Origin: Physella acuta
Taxonomy: Eukaryota > Mollusca > Gastropoda > Physidae
NCBI RefSeq assembly: GCF_028476545.1
Contig: NW_026732380.1
Location: 574,001-638,000 of the forward strand
DNA: 64,000 nt
Reading direction: 5' to 3'
Numbering within the stretch: position 1 is the first letter of the stretch; each line of letters opens with the position of its first letter. Both the position numbers and the translations under genes were made by a program. Below the pieces are notes generated by a model that was not told where the DNA came from, did not search any database, and saw only the letters and a program-made list of their open reading frames with translations. Of the stretch, positions 24,901 to 31,705 are shown in pieces.

Positions 24901-27588
24901 ATTGTAGACCCACAACCCCTGACTGACACAGATGATAGACCCACAACCCCTGACACAAGAAAGCTTGTACCTTACACATAGAACAAAACTTAGGCAAAGA
25001 TTTCATGTCAAGGTAATGAAATCTACCTGGGCGGTGGAAACAAAAATTCTAACACAATAGGTTTAAAAAAATGCATTTCAATGACCATGGCCGTGGCTTA
25101 ATCCAGGGAGTATACTTAATCCAGGGAGTATACGTAATCCAGGGAGTATACTTAATCCCTTTAAAAAAGGGTTTTTTATGTGTGTATGCTGATTGAATTA
25201 TATCTGGGGTTCCTGTCTGCAGTAGAATTGTTGTGCTTGGTAGAAAACATTGCTACAGGCAAACACAAACTTGTGTCATTTTCCAGGTAATGTAGTTCTA
25301 TCAGCACTACCTGTTGTTAACAAAATGATGTACCTGTATGTGTATTATGTATGTAGAAAAATGTTTAGAGTTTGTAAAAAACCATAAACATAACTCAAGT
25401 TTGGTTGATGATTTTTTTTAGTGTAAGATGGTGTGTGGTGAAGCTCAACACCTCTAATTTTAAATTTAGAGTTATGGAAACATAGACAACAATTATAGAA
25501 CCAACAATCAAAGAAAATTAGAGACCAATGCTTAAAGACACACAATTAGAGACTATTAATGAGAGACTACTAATTAGAGACACATATTTAGAAACCAATA
25601 ATTAGAGAAGAAAAATCAGAGACTATTAATTAGAGACAACAATTAGAGAACCAATCACTAAAGATCCACACCATTCAGATTAAGCCCACAAAGTTCTTAC
25701 CTTGTGAAATCATCTCTATAGTGATCAAATCCACCACTGGAAGAAACAAAAATAAAGCTGTTAGATGTAGGTGGAGCTAATCTAATACTAATGGGGGAGT
25801 AATCACTTGGAGTATAACAACTAAAGGGGAGCTAATAACCACATGTCTGACTACTAAAGGGGAGTAGTCACTAGGAGTTTGACTACTAAGGGGAGCTAAT
25901 AACCACATGTCTGACTACTAAAGGGGAGTAGTCACTAGGAGTTTGACTACTAAGGGTAGCTAATAACCACATGTCTGACTACTAAAGGGGAGTAGTCACT
26001 AGGAGTTTGACTACTAAGGGGAGCTAATAACCACATGTCTGACTACTAAAGGGGAGTAATCACTAGGGGTCTACCAAAGGGGAGTAGTCACTAGGAGTTT
26101 GACTAAGCAAAAGTAAGCACTATATGTCTGACTACTTAAGGGGGGTAATCACTAGCAGTGACTTTCTGAGAAATAATGTGAAATAATATGTCTCATACTA
26201 CCAAGGGGGGGGGGGGGGGGTAAATCACTAAGGAATGCCAGACCACTACTTTGACCTTGTGTGACTCGGGTAACTTATTGTGTGTCAAACAACAAACAAA
26301 CATGAAGAAATCACTGATCACCACAACAGTGGGATACAATATGACCTGTTATACAAAACTGTGATGTAACACAAATCAGCTGACACAATAAGGTGATACT
26401 TGTCAAAACATCCATCTGTTGCATGTGTACACACTGTCACAAATATGACAACTTGTTTCAAAAAACATTTACAAGTTGAAGTTCTTTTAAAACTAAGCTA
26501 AAGAAAAAAATATAAAGCCACAATATTTATAACACCTACCATAAGACTTTCAACAGGCATAAAAGCAACACTAAAAGAAAGTAAACATGACCTTTGAACC
26601 TTGCTTGTGACTTCAAAGTTTCTTTAAAACTCTAGCTGAGAGATTTATGCTAATGTTCTAAAGCTGAGAATCATTAGTCCTAGGACATTTTTTATTACCT
26701 ACAAGGTATGTTTACTTAGTCATTCTATAGGGCCTACAATAGTATATCACAGAGGCGCTCAGTGTTGGTATAGCTATCATAGCCAGAAAGTATTAAAATA
26801 TACATAAATATACTAAAAGATAGAAAGTGATAACATATACTTCAACATACTAGCTATATAGTACTAACAAATACATCAATACATTATGATAGGTAGTAGA
26901 TACTTAGAAAAGTAATTTCCAGGTCAAAACTTTTTTGTATGTATTTATAGAATGTAGTGTAACATCTTGCTACTTTATGACAGCAATAAAGTAGTAGATA
27001 CAATATACTACAACTATACAATACATTAGTCTATGTAATTATACTCTCCAGAGCAGAGAGGAAATGTGAAACTGTACTTAATCTAAGTTAATCTAATCCT
27101 CTTCTATGTGAAGCTGTACTTACTTGGATGTAATCCCATTCATCCTGGAATAGTCTCATACAACTATATAGAGTTAATCTAATCCTCTACTATGTGAAGC
27201 TGTACTTACTTGGATGTAATCCCATTCATCCTGGAATAGTCTCATACAACTATATAGAGTTAATCTAATCCTCTACTATGTGAAGCTGTACTTACTTGGA
27301 TGTAATCCCATTCATCCTGGAATAGTCTCATACACAACTATATAGAGTTAATCTAATCCTCTACTATGTGAAGCTGTACTTACTTGGATGTAATCCCATT
27401 CATCCTGGAATAGTCCCATACAACTATATAGAGTTAATCTAATCCTCTACCATGTGAAGCTGTACTTACTTGGATGTAATCCCATTTATCTTATATAGAG
27501 TTAATCTAATCCTCTACTATGTGAAGCTGTACTTACTTGGATGTAATCCCATTCATCCTGGAATAGTCATAGCTGTTCATGTCTCGCC
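4985..27588 (-). CDS. unrecognised microexon gene, Arg/Asp-rich product (exons A-E)
   Basis: Family unknown. Five exons join in compatible phase: A 27588-27537, B 25736-25701, C 22130-22095, D 12339-12251, E 5040-4985 (stop). All junctions are GT-AG. A and D each have a single open frame and it is the one that links; B and C are 36-nt symmetrical exons. The joined peptide runs [16 protein letters not shown], then [53 protein letters not shown] and [18 protein letters not shown] before the stop. If the ATG in exon A (G at -3) is the start, the product has about 86 residues; earlier exons may have been missed. It is strongly charged and probably disordered, and has no signal peptide or membrane segment. 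G-F-D-x-(Y/F)-x-x-D-F occurs twice. Introns hold most of the arrays between 5 and 27 kb. Transcript data are needed to confirm it. Confidence 0.5.
5061..6500. repeat. 20-bp minisatellite, exactly 72 units
   Basis: 1440 bp of AAGTAGTGGGCTGTTGACTG with only point variants (GACGACTG, GTTGATTG, AGCGGG) and no indels. The minus-strand 539-residue frame over it (20-residue period rich in Q, S, T, P) is an artefact of a stop-free 20-bp unit read three times. Each minus-strand unit carries CCCACTACTTCAG, a weak 3'-splice-site look-alike, and the array abuts the acceptor of exon E. Confidence 0.97.
6501..7229. other. no gene seen
   Basis: Low-complexity, AT-leaning DNA. Short duplications occur at 6820-6890 (CAAAGAT/ATCTAAGAATCT) and 6985-7035 (GATATCGTCCGTGTTGATGT twice). 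No exon could be supported. Confidence 0.5.
7230..7366 (-). mobile_element. degenerate tRNA-derived SINE, copy 2
   Basis: Read on the minus strand, it starts with GACGGCGTGGCCGAGAGG (A-box-like) and continues to a conserved central block GAGTCCACCCAGCTCTAAT and CGTTAGGGGAAGTA. The same landmarks occur in order in the better copy at 29850-30155. The B-box region is poorly conserved, so this copy is older and partly degenerate. Confidence 0.65.
7447..7662. mobile_element. C-run-rich hAT-like MITE, family B, copy 1 (8-bp TSD)
   Basis: A 216-bp element with terminal inverted repeats (left AGTTTATTCTAGGCATCTC, right GTCTGGAAGAAACACTG) and a perfect 8-bp TSD TTCCAGAT at 7439-7446 and 7663-7670. 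The interior has runs of C/G around the core CATATAATTTATATAG and ATATATACTTTTAACAGTG. Copies lie at 49049-49228, 49778-49979 and 62651-62876. It encodes no protein. Poly-C/G tracts inside a transposon are unusual. Confidence 0.85.
7671..8023. other. unique segment with an unassigned open stretch
   Basis: On the minus strand about 7866-7750 reads openly (includes [15 protein letters not shown]) but has no convincing donor or family match. I do not call it a gene. It could be a decayed transposon fragment. Confidence 0.3.
8024..9431. repeat. 35-bp minisatellite with a 420-bp higher-order duplication
   Basis: About 40 units of 35 bp containing TTCTCAATGTGTCACTACAG, with variants GTGACACT, TACAGTTCAAG and TTCCAGAGG. 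Positions about 8221-8562 repeat almost base for base at 8641-8982, a 420-bp (12-unit) step. A multi-unit block was therefore duplicated recently inside an older array. Confidence 0.95.
9432..10185. other. AT-rich, no gene seen
   Basis: AT-rich DNA with a short (GT)n tract at 9867-9883 and homopolymer runs. No exon was recognised. Confidence 0.55.
10186..10690. repeat. approximately 30-bp minisatellite (GTTGGTAGTTACTGAGTACA)
   Basis: Copies of GTTGGTAGTTACTGAGTACA followed by either CAAGGACTG(A/T)C or a longer TGAGTACCGATGTACGGCA insert. This gives alternating short and long units and a blockwise duplicated structure. Confidence 0.92.
10691..11268. other. no gene seen
   Basis: Single-copy intronic or intergenic DNA containing two CACGTG-type/CACGTGAT motifs (10718-10830). 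No exon is supported. Confidence 0.5.
11269..11770. repeat. 18-bp minisatellite (ATGTTAGCTCCCTATC)
   Basis: About 28 units of 18 bp with three interspersed variants (TATCACA, TATCCAA, CCTTTACA). The unit length is divisible by three, so frames on both strands stay open; these are not genes. Confidence 0.95.
11855..11998. repeat. 19-bp minisatellite (GACGTAATCGGTGTACATG)
   Basis: About seven tandem copies with ATGGACG/GTAGACG variants. The adjoining 11999-12250 is single-copy intron leading to exon D. Confidence 0.9.
12251..12339 (-). CDS. exon D of the unrecognised gene
   Basis: 89 nt. The acceptor is CTCCCCCACAG and the donor CTTTG|GTGAGTCAC. Only one frame is open: it starts with one base completing Arg, then [29 protein letters not shown] and a trailing G. 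The Arg/Asp run and GFDRFNTDF parallel exon B's GFDHYRDDF. This is the best-supported exon of this gene. A large 20-bp array begins about 50 bp upstream of its acceptor. Confidence 0.6.
12391..12886. repeat. 20-bp minisatellite carrying CACGTG
   Basis: About 24 units of ACACGTGCCGGACACAACAC with TGCTGG and CTTGCCGG variants. Most units hold a perfect CACGTG E-box palindrome. Long frames on both strands come from the stop-free 20-bp unit. Confidence 0.95.
12887..12992. repeat. short array, about 32-bp unit, three copies
   Basis: Three copies of GTGTATGGTATACATGAGCC followed by AACACA. It directly follows the 20-bp array. Confidence 0.8.
13333..14333. repeat. 109-bp minisatellite, about nine nearly identical copies
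   Basis: Units contain GGAGAGATGGGGTGGCTAGC, GTTGTACAGACAGATGTTGTC and GCCCGGGGTACACAG. Only the first and last copies differ noticeably (ATTGTTAGC, CCAACCTTT), so the interior was homogenised recently. It contains CCCGGG and no convincing exon. Confidence 0.97.
14334..15892. other. no gene seen; weak tRNA-like box
   Basis: Short degenerate repeats of ACTACCGCCCTA occur at 14727-14830. On the minus strand near 15690-15670, CGATTCAAATC resembles a B box, next to a CpG-rich stretch (15600-15670). No A box or repeat partner confirms a SINE. No exon is supported. Confidence 0.4.
15893..15962. repeat. (TA)n microsatellite
   Basis: About 35 TA dinucleotides. Frames through it giving Tyr/Ile runs are spurious. 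Confidence 0.97.
16218..16345. mobile_element. possible small MITE with GGCTGGCGT termini
   Basis: CAGGGCTGGCGTCAC at the left and GGAACGCCAGCCTG at the right form an inverted repeat about 128 bp apart. No matching target-site duplication is visible and no second copy was found, so this is tentative. Confidence 0.35.
16435..16815. repeat. 37-bp minisatellite (GTAGTGTCACGTCAAATG)
   Basis: About ten units containing GTAGTGTCACGTCAA and TTTGATACACCTGGGTAAA. Divergence is low. The edges are degenerate (CAACACCTTGGTAGTG). Confidence 0.93.
16945..17115. repeat. C-rich degenerate array, about 40-bp unit
   Basis: Three to four degenerate copies of GACCTGCCCCTCCCTAAACA with CACGCCGG. The open frame across it is not considered coding. 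Confidence 0.7.
17462..17885. repeat. approximately 53-bp minisatellite (AAGGTTTCAACGGTAAAGG)
   Basis: About eight units containing GGTCAAGGTTTCAACGG, GGTTAGGGTCAAGATTC and TACAGTGGATGTTGT. GGTTAGGG occurs once per unit but is not a telomeric TTAGGG tandem. Confidence 0.92.
17886..19060. other. no gene seen
   Basis: AT-leaning single-copy DNA. G-rich runs at 18100-18130 and open frames at 18104-18298 (+) and 18332-18667 (-) have no splice context or recognisable domain. Confidence 0.5.
19065..19742. repeat. compound 18/22-bp minisatellite (ACAGATACTACGATGGTGTC)
   Basis: Units of GATACTACGATGGTGTC joined either by ACA (short) or CTGACA (long), with ACATATACTATGATGG variants. The order of short, long and variant units repeats in blocks of about 110-140 bp. 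Confidence 0.94.
19985..20290. repeat. 27-bp minisatellite decaying downstream
   Basis: About six clean units of TGTGTCTCGACACTCGTACA with AAAAACA, followed by four to five progressively degenerate ones to about 20290. TCTCGACACTCGTAC recurs. This is a clear gradient from conserved to eroded copies. Confidence 0.9.
20291..21905. other. AT-rich, no gene seen
   Basis: AT-rich DNA with homopolymers. Open frames (for example 21519-21301 minus) lack splice sites or similarity that I can recognise. Confidence 0.5.
21908..21967. repeat. (AT)n microsatellite
   Basis: About 30 AT dinucleotides, 130 bp from candidate exon C on its downstream (minus-strand) side. Confidence 0.95.
22095..22130 (-). CDS. 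candidate exon C of the unrecognised gene (36 nt)
   Basis: Read on the minus strand: acceptor ending GACGACAG, exon, donor ATATCG|GTGAGTTC. In the phase set by exon B it gives Arg (split), then [11 protein letters not shown] and a split Arg shared with exon D. The length of 36 nt preserves frame. A better pyrimidine-flanked acceptor 21 nt upstream (GTTGTGGCAG) would give a 57-nt exon, also in frame, adding CCWPDD. The Met-Arg-Asp-Arg-Tyr composition matches exon D. Confidence 0.45.
22456..22627. repeat. 86-bp tandem duplication
   Basis: Two head-to-tail copies sharing GGGGGTTGACGTTATTTCATC and ACACCCAGGTGTTAGA, differing at only two or three sites, hence recent. Confidence 0.9.
22645..22830. 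repeat. approximately 45-bp minisatellite, four copies
   Basis: Units hold TCATGTACACATTTCTTAGC and ACAGACGTAGTGTACAAC. The open frames are by-products of the 45-bp period. Confidence 0.9.
22848..23748. repeat. G-rich minisatellite, about 24-bp unit
   Basis: About 40 units based on GGTGGGCAGTGGATGATGTG with GGGAC, GTGAC or GGGTGGGG linkers. The G strand has recurrent GGGTGGGGGTGGG runs able to form G-quadruplexes. Composition is strongly strand-asymmetric. Confidence 0.96.
23749..24470. other. no gene seen
   Basis: AT-leaning single-copy DNA. The short open frame at 23892-24131 has no recognisable domain. Confidence 0.5.
24475..24955. repeat. 29/33-bp minisatellite (TGTAGACCCACAACCCCTGA)
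   Basis: About 16 units of GATTGTAGACCCACAACCCC with either TGACACACA or TGACTGACACACA linkers. Three overlapping minus-strand frames are repeat shadows. Confidence 0.95.
24956..25700. other. intron B-C region; short repeats
   Basis: Four copies of an 18-bp unit AATCCAGGGAGTATAC occur at about 25100-25155, and degenerate (AATTAGAGAC)n repeats at 25515-25650. No exon apart from B is supported. Confidence 0.55.
25701..25736 (-). CDS. exon B of the unrecognised gene (36 nt)
   Basis: Acceptor TTTGTTTCTTCCAG (strong), donor CACAAG|GTAAGAAC (strong). In phase with exon A it encodes a split Asn then [11 protein letters not shown] and a split Arg. The 36-nt length and identical phases at both ends make it a classic skippable microexon. 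GFDHYRDDF parallels GFDRFNTDF in exon D. The splice signals are among the best in this gene. Confidence 0.6.
25800..26150. repeat. approximately 64-bp compound minisatellite (ACTACTAAAGGGGAGTAGTC)
   Basis: Alternating half-units GACTACTAAAGGGGAGTAGTC and ACTAAGGGGAGCTAATAACC, about five full copies. ACTACT...AGTAGT gives each unit local dyad symmetry. It decays toward 26150 and is followed by a G run at 26206-26221. Confidence 0.9.
26222..27044. other. AT-rich intron, no exon seen
   Basis: AT-rich single-copy DNA between exons A and B of the minus-strand gene. No exon is supported. Confidence 0.5.
27045..27536 (-). repeat. 86-bp array made from exon A's end and 5' splice site
   Basis: CTTACTTGG (minus-strand CCAA|GTAAGTAC donor) recurs at 27118, 27204, 27290, 27378 and 27464, with the true exon A donor site at 27531, so the period is 86 bp (one 88, last 67). 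Each full copy includes about 32 nt identical to the 3' part of exon A (ATTCCAGGATGAATGGG...), the donor, and about 50 nt of intron. The 27464 copy is interrupted. The intron thus offers five extra donors in tandem downstream of the true one. Confidence 0.92.
27537..27588 (-). CDS. exon A of the unrecognised gene (52 nt)
   Basis: Acceptor CAGTCTGGTTGCAG, donor CATCCAA|GTAAGTAC (near consensus). Only one frame is open: two bases completing a codon, then [16 protein letters not shown] and a split Asn completed by exon B. The in-frame ATG has G at -3 and could be the start if upstream exons are untranslated; I could not locate the 5' end. Part of this exon with its donor has been tandemly amplified just downstream. 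Confidence 0.55.
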
Positions 27589-27593
27589 CTGCA

Positions 27594-27925
27594 ACCAGAC
27601 TGGGCATACTAGACTAGTGCCTGGTTCTGGTGGTGGGGGAATCACTGGGGAAGGTCAAAGGTTAAACACATGTCAACTCTTGGACACATCAAACTTTCTA
27701 CTCTACCAGACTGGGCATACTAGACTAGTGCCTGGTTCTGGTGGTGGGGGAATCACTGGGGAAGGTCAAAGGTTAAACACATGTCAACTCTTGGACACAT
27801 CAAACTTTCTACTCAACCAGACTGGGCATACTAGACTAGTGCCTGGTTCTGGTGGTGGGGGAATCACTGGGGAAGGTTAAAGGTTAAACACATGTCAACT
27901 CTTGGACACATCAAACTTTCTACTC
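27594..27925. repeat. 111-bp minisatellite, three copies
   Basis: Units contain CCAGACTGGGCATACTAGAC, GTGGTGGGGGAATCACTGG and ACACATGTCAACTCTTGG. It begins within 6 bp of exon A's acceptor, so it has grown from the upstream side of the same exon. The plus-strand frame is a 37-residue-period artefact. Confidence 0.94.
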
Positions 27926-28149
27926 TATTTGTGAAATAAAGCACATGTAACTCTATGTGCTAAAATACAATCCTAACTATCTACTCTATGTGCTATACAC
28001 GTTTACCTCTGTACTGTATTTTCACACTATGCAAACGTGATACTGAGAACGTACTCCATAGAATTTAAGGTTTTACGGTCCGTTTTATAGATCTTAAATT
28101 ACAGCAATTTGCTTGATTCCCATGACTGATTTTACAGTTGTTCTATTGA

Positions 28150-28312
28150 CAGAGTCAAGTCAGACGGAAAAAAATGACAGCAGGGGTCAAGTTAGACAGA
28201 CATAATGACAGCAGGGGTCAAGTCAGACAGACATAATGACAGCAGGGGTCAAGTCAGACAGACATAATGACAGCAGGGGTCACGTTAGACAGACATAATG
28301 ACAGCATATGAT
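28150..28312. repeat. 31-bp array homologous to the SINE tail at 29.85 kb
   Basis: Five copies of ATAATGACAGCAGGGGTCAAG with TCAGACAGAC. The same unit forms the 3' tail of the SINE at 29850-29945. There is no SINE body beside this array. Confidence 0.88.
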
Positions 28313-29270
28313 ACGGCTACGCCTGTGTTTAAACTTCACGTTTTAAAAATAAAACAGCAACCATATCTATTCACGGGCCGCCACTCAAGTCAATGGAAGA
28401 TGTAAAACGGCGGTATGGGAGGTAATCGTATCTACAATAAACTTGTTTAGCTCCCCTGTTTATACATGACTGTTACGTAACATTTGTTGAGCAACTGGTG
28501 TAATACATGTCATATGATCTAAGGCCAGCGCGAACTCTTGTAGGATATATCACTCCATATTTGTGAACAAACATTTCACGACGGTTGAAATTATTCTTCC
28601 GACAAGACGAGACCGCGATCCTCTGGGTCAGTCTAAAATGAGGTAGCGTCATCTACCTAGTAGCCTAGTCTGGCCTAAACTGGCAGAGAAGAACTAGCTA
28701 CGTGCGGCATTGTTTGTTGACATATGGTGTTGGACAAATTTAGAACACACTCCCTGTGGCCACTGTATAACTGCCCCCCCCCCCCAATCATTACAAAAAC
28801 TTACACCCCTCCACCATATGACATAATACAAACTTACACCCCCACCCAAAAACGACGTCACACAAACTTAACTTACACCTCACCCCAAAACGACACCCCC
28901 CCCCCCCCCCGCCCACACACCGCCTATCTACTTAACAGCGCGAGTCCAACCAAGGTACAATTGGACGGTGGATTAATCTTCCAGCGACTAAAATAGCAGG
29001 ACATAAATATTATAACGTTGTAAACACTTCCTTGGTTTAGTACAAACAAGCTATAGAGCGGGATAGTGGGTCATATGCTACAGATATCATGACAACAGGC
29101 CGTTATTTGCACAATCTATAATACAATCTACACTTGACTAAAACAACACTATCATCATGTTGCTAATATGTGTGAATGAAGCACAAGGTAACAAAATACA
29201 ATCTATATTTCATTAAAATTTTGTTTGAATCATCAAACTTTTTAACAGCTGAGATATAGAAGCATAAAGA
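28313..29270. other. no gene seen; C-rich tract
   Basis: C-runs and repeated AAACTTACACC(C) occur at 28770-28915. On the minus strand these read GGTGTAAGTT (donor-like), next to a GGGCGGGG stretch, so an untranslated first exon is conceivable but not demonstrable. Confidence 0.35.
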
Positions 29271-29274
29271 TACA

Positions 29275-29585
29275 CTGTACAGACACGCATACGACTTACA
29301 GTCATGTTCACAAGATAAACTATACAGACAAACTTACGTTACAGTCATGTTCACAAGATACACTATACAGACAGATAAATTTACGTTATAGTCGTGTTCA
29401 CAAGATACACTATACAGATAAATTTACGTTATAGTCGTGTTCACAAGAAACACTATACAGACAGATAAACTTACGTTATAGTCGTGTTCACAAGATACAC
29501 TATACAGACAGATAAATTTACGTTATAGTCGTGTTCACAAGATACACTATACAGACAGATAAATTTACGTTATAGTAATGTTCAT
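29275..29585. repeat. approximately 46-bp minisatellite (GTTCACAAGATACACTATAC)
   Basis: About six units with ACGTTATAGTCGTGTTCAC and CAAGATACACTATACAGAC. A separate 42-bp duplication (AACGTAGCGACAACTTA) follows at 29637-29720. Confidence 0.9.
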
Positions 29586-29849
29586 ACAGTTTAGTCAACA
29601 AAACGAATGTATATAAACATTTTGTAGTTAGCATGGAACGTAGCGACAACTTATATTAAGATAAAGGATCCGAATGTGAACGTAGCGACAACTTAATTTA
29701 AGGTAAAGGATCAGAATGTCGCGACAAGCAAGTCTGACAACACTCAAGGAAGCCGCTAATACACGAGCATTATGTAAGGCTAACTGTGACAGATGTTACA
29801 CGACACAACTACATTTCAGGTTGAGGAATCTTTAACACGTTATGTAAGT

Positions 29850-30155
29850 AATGACAGAAGGGGTCAAGACAGACATAATGCAGCAGGGGTCAAGACAGAC
29901 CGACATAATGACAGCAGGGGTCAAGACAGACAGACATAATGACAGCAATGAAGTAGAGTTCATGTTTCTTGACCTCGGCATTTGAAGGGAAGACCAGCAT
30001 TTTACCCAGCCGCTTTTACTTTCCCTAACTTGAGTTAGGTACCCATCAGAGCTGGGTGGACTCAGGGACATTCTACTGACTTGGACCCGGATTTGAACTC
30101 GAGACTGTCGGGTTAGCAGCCTAGCGCCCACCCACTTAGGCCACGCCGTCCCATA
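29850..30155 (-). mobile_element. tRNA-derived SINE, copy 1
   Basis: On the minus strand it starts GACGGCGTGGCCTAAGTGG (A box), then CTCGAGTTCAAATCC (B box) in tRNA-like spacing. A conserved central block GAGTCCACCCAGCTCTGAT and AGTTAGGGAAAGTAAAAGC follows, and then a tail of three to four copies of a 31-bp unit TTGACCCCTGCTGTCATTA. The layout (Pol III head, conserved core, repetitive tail) is that of core-bearing tRNA SINEs found in molluscs and vertebrates; I cannot fix the exact superfamily. A second, older copy is at 7230-7366. Confidence 0.82.
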
Positions 30156-30829
30156 ATACGGCACAATTACATATCAGGTTGTGTAATCTCTACCACATTA
30201 TGTACCGTGGCTTGTGACAGATGTAAGCCACACACAATAAGATAACACGTTCATTAGTTAAATCTCCAGTACTGTGTAAAACACGGCCAATGTCAAGCAC
30301 CACAAACACAAAACCAATGATAACCTAACGAACTGTGTACCAATGACACAATGTATAGGCCACCACTCCCTGCAGTGATAAACACGGAAATCAATTTCCA
30401 AGAAAATTGCGTTATTTTTTATCCCAAGTCACATAAGTCGTGGCTAGTATCATCCAATGGTAAACAACAAATATGTGATTAGAAACCTAACCACACTCAA
30501 GCGACATCTGGGCTTCTATGTTTCTCAAATCGATACCATAATACTTGCTAAGCGGCGTGTAAAGCGATACCATCTCTATAAATCATGTACACCCAGGGCC
30601 AGAATAAAATAACATACGACAGCTGACATACCAGCTGCCCAGAATAAACTTTAAGGACTCAGGACCAAGCCGGCAGGACCATATTGTATCGTGTCGATGT
30701 TATATTCTGTACCGGGGTCAGGAGCAGGGACCACTAAACAATCCAATAGTCCCGGTGCCGTTTTGATCCAGACTTCTGTCAGCCCACTGGACTTGGTGCA
30801 ACAGATCTTCTACAACTTATCCCTTGAAG
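30156..30829. other. no gene seen
   Basis: Single-copy DNA between the SINE and the MITE. No exon was recognised. Confidence 0.5.
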
Positions 30830-31187
30830 CAGAGGCGTAGCTAGGGTAGGGCGGCCACCCCGGGCGCCGAAAAGATAGAAAGAAATACTAAGTTCATTTT
30901 GAGCTGCAATCCTGAAGTACACAGTTAAGAATTAAACTGCTACTCGTCTGAACGGACTGATTTAACTATTTTCTACATCAATTGTATGAAATAAAGTAAA
31001 AAGTTCAAACGGACAGTTGCTGGCAGAAAGCGGCGACGTTGTTTTTGTTTTTTTAAGTGTGTGTGTGTGGGGGGGGGGGGGGGTGGGGGCTTTTTTGTCA
31101 CTGCGAACGACTATTTAAATTTATAAATGGGGTTGGGGGCGCAATGCCAATAGTGATAGGGCGCCGGCATGGGTCGCTATGGCACTG
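30830..31187. mobile_element. hAT-type MITE, family A, copy 2
   Basis: Left terminus CAGAGGCGTAGCTAGGG, right terminus GGGTCGCTATGGCACTG, with GGGCGCCG/GGGCGCCGG just inside and a G-run interior, as in the 53-250 copy. It is about 358 bp, longer than copy 1. The presumed 8-bp TSD (CCTTGAAG against CCCTACAA) has decayed, so this copy is older. Confidence 0.7.
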
Positions 31188-31705
31188 CCCTACAACTGGC
31201 TAACTGGATGTCGAACTATGGTGTTACAATCTGAAAACTTGCACAACAAGACAGTTGTTATGAATTCATGAGTCCCGTAATTATCAATGCGTTGACACAG
31301 CGAGAAAATGCAAATTGGCCAAGGCAAAAGGCGAACAGACAAATACAAAGTAAAAAGCCGGTGTTGTTTGAATACAAACCAGGAATGGGATTTACAGATC
31401 ACGTGACCAGCTCCAGCTCAACTAGCGAATGTTGACCATTCAATCAACCAGCAAGTGTCAGACAACAACAGACGAGCTTTAATAGAGTGGGGGCACGCAT
31501 GGCCTCTCGTGTGAGATCGATACGGATCATGTTGATTGGCTCAGATCAGCTGGCACGGCTCTATACATGCGCTAGTCGGTGAGAACAATCCGCCAGACAC
31601 AATACACGGCCGAGATTTGCCGTGCTGCTTCAAAGTTCAGTGGTGCGGTTCATTGGCCACAGTCGGACAAGCTGATTCAGCCATTACTTTACTGTATAAA
31701 GACCA
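31188..31705. other. no gene seen
   Basis: Single-copy DNA leading into the 25-bp array. No exon was recognised. Confidence 0.5.
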
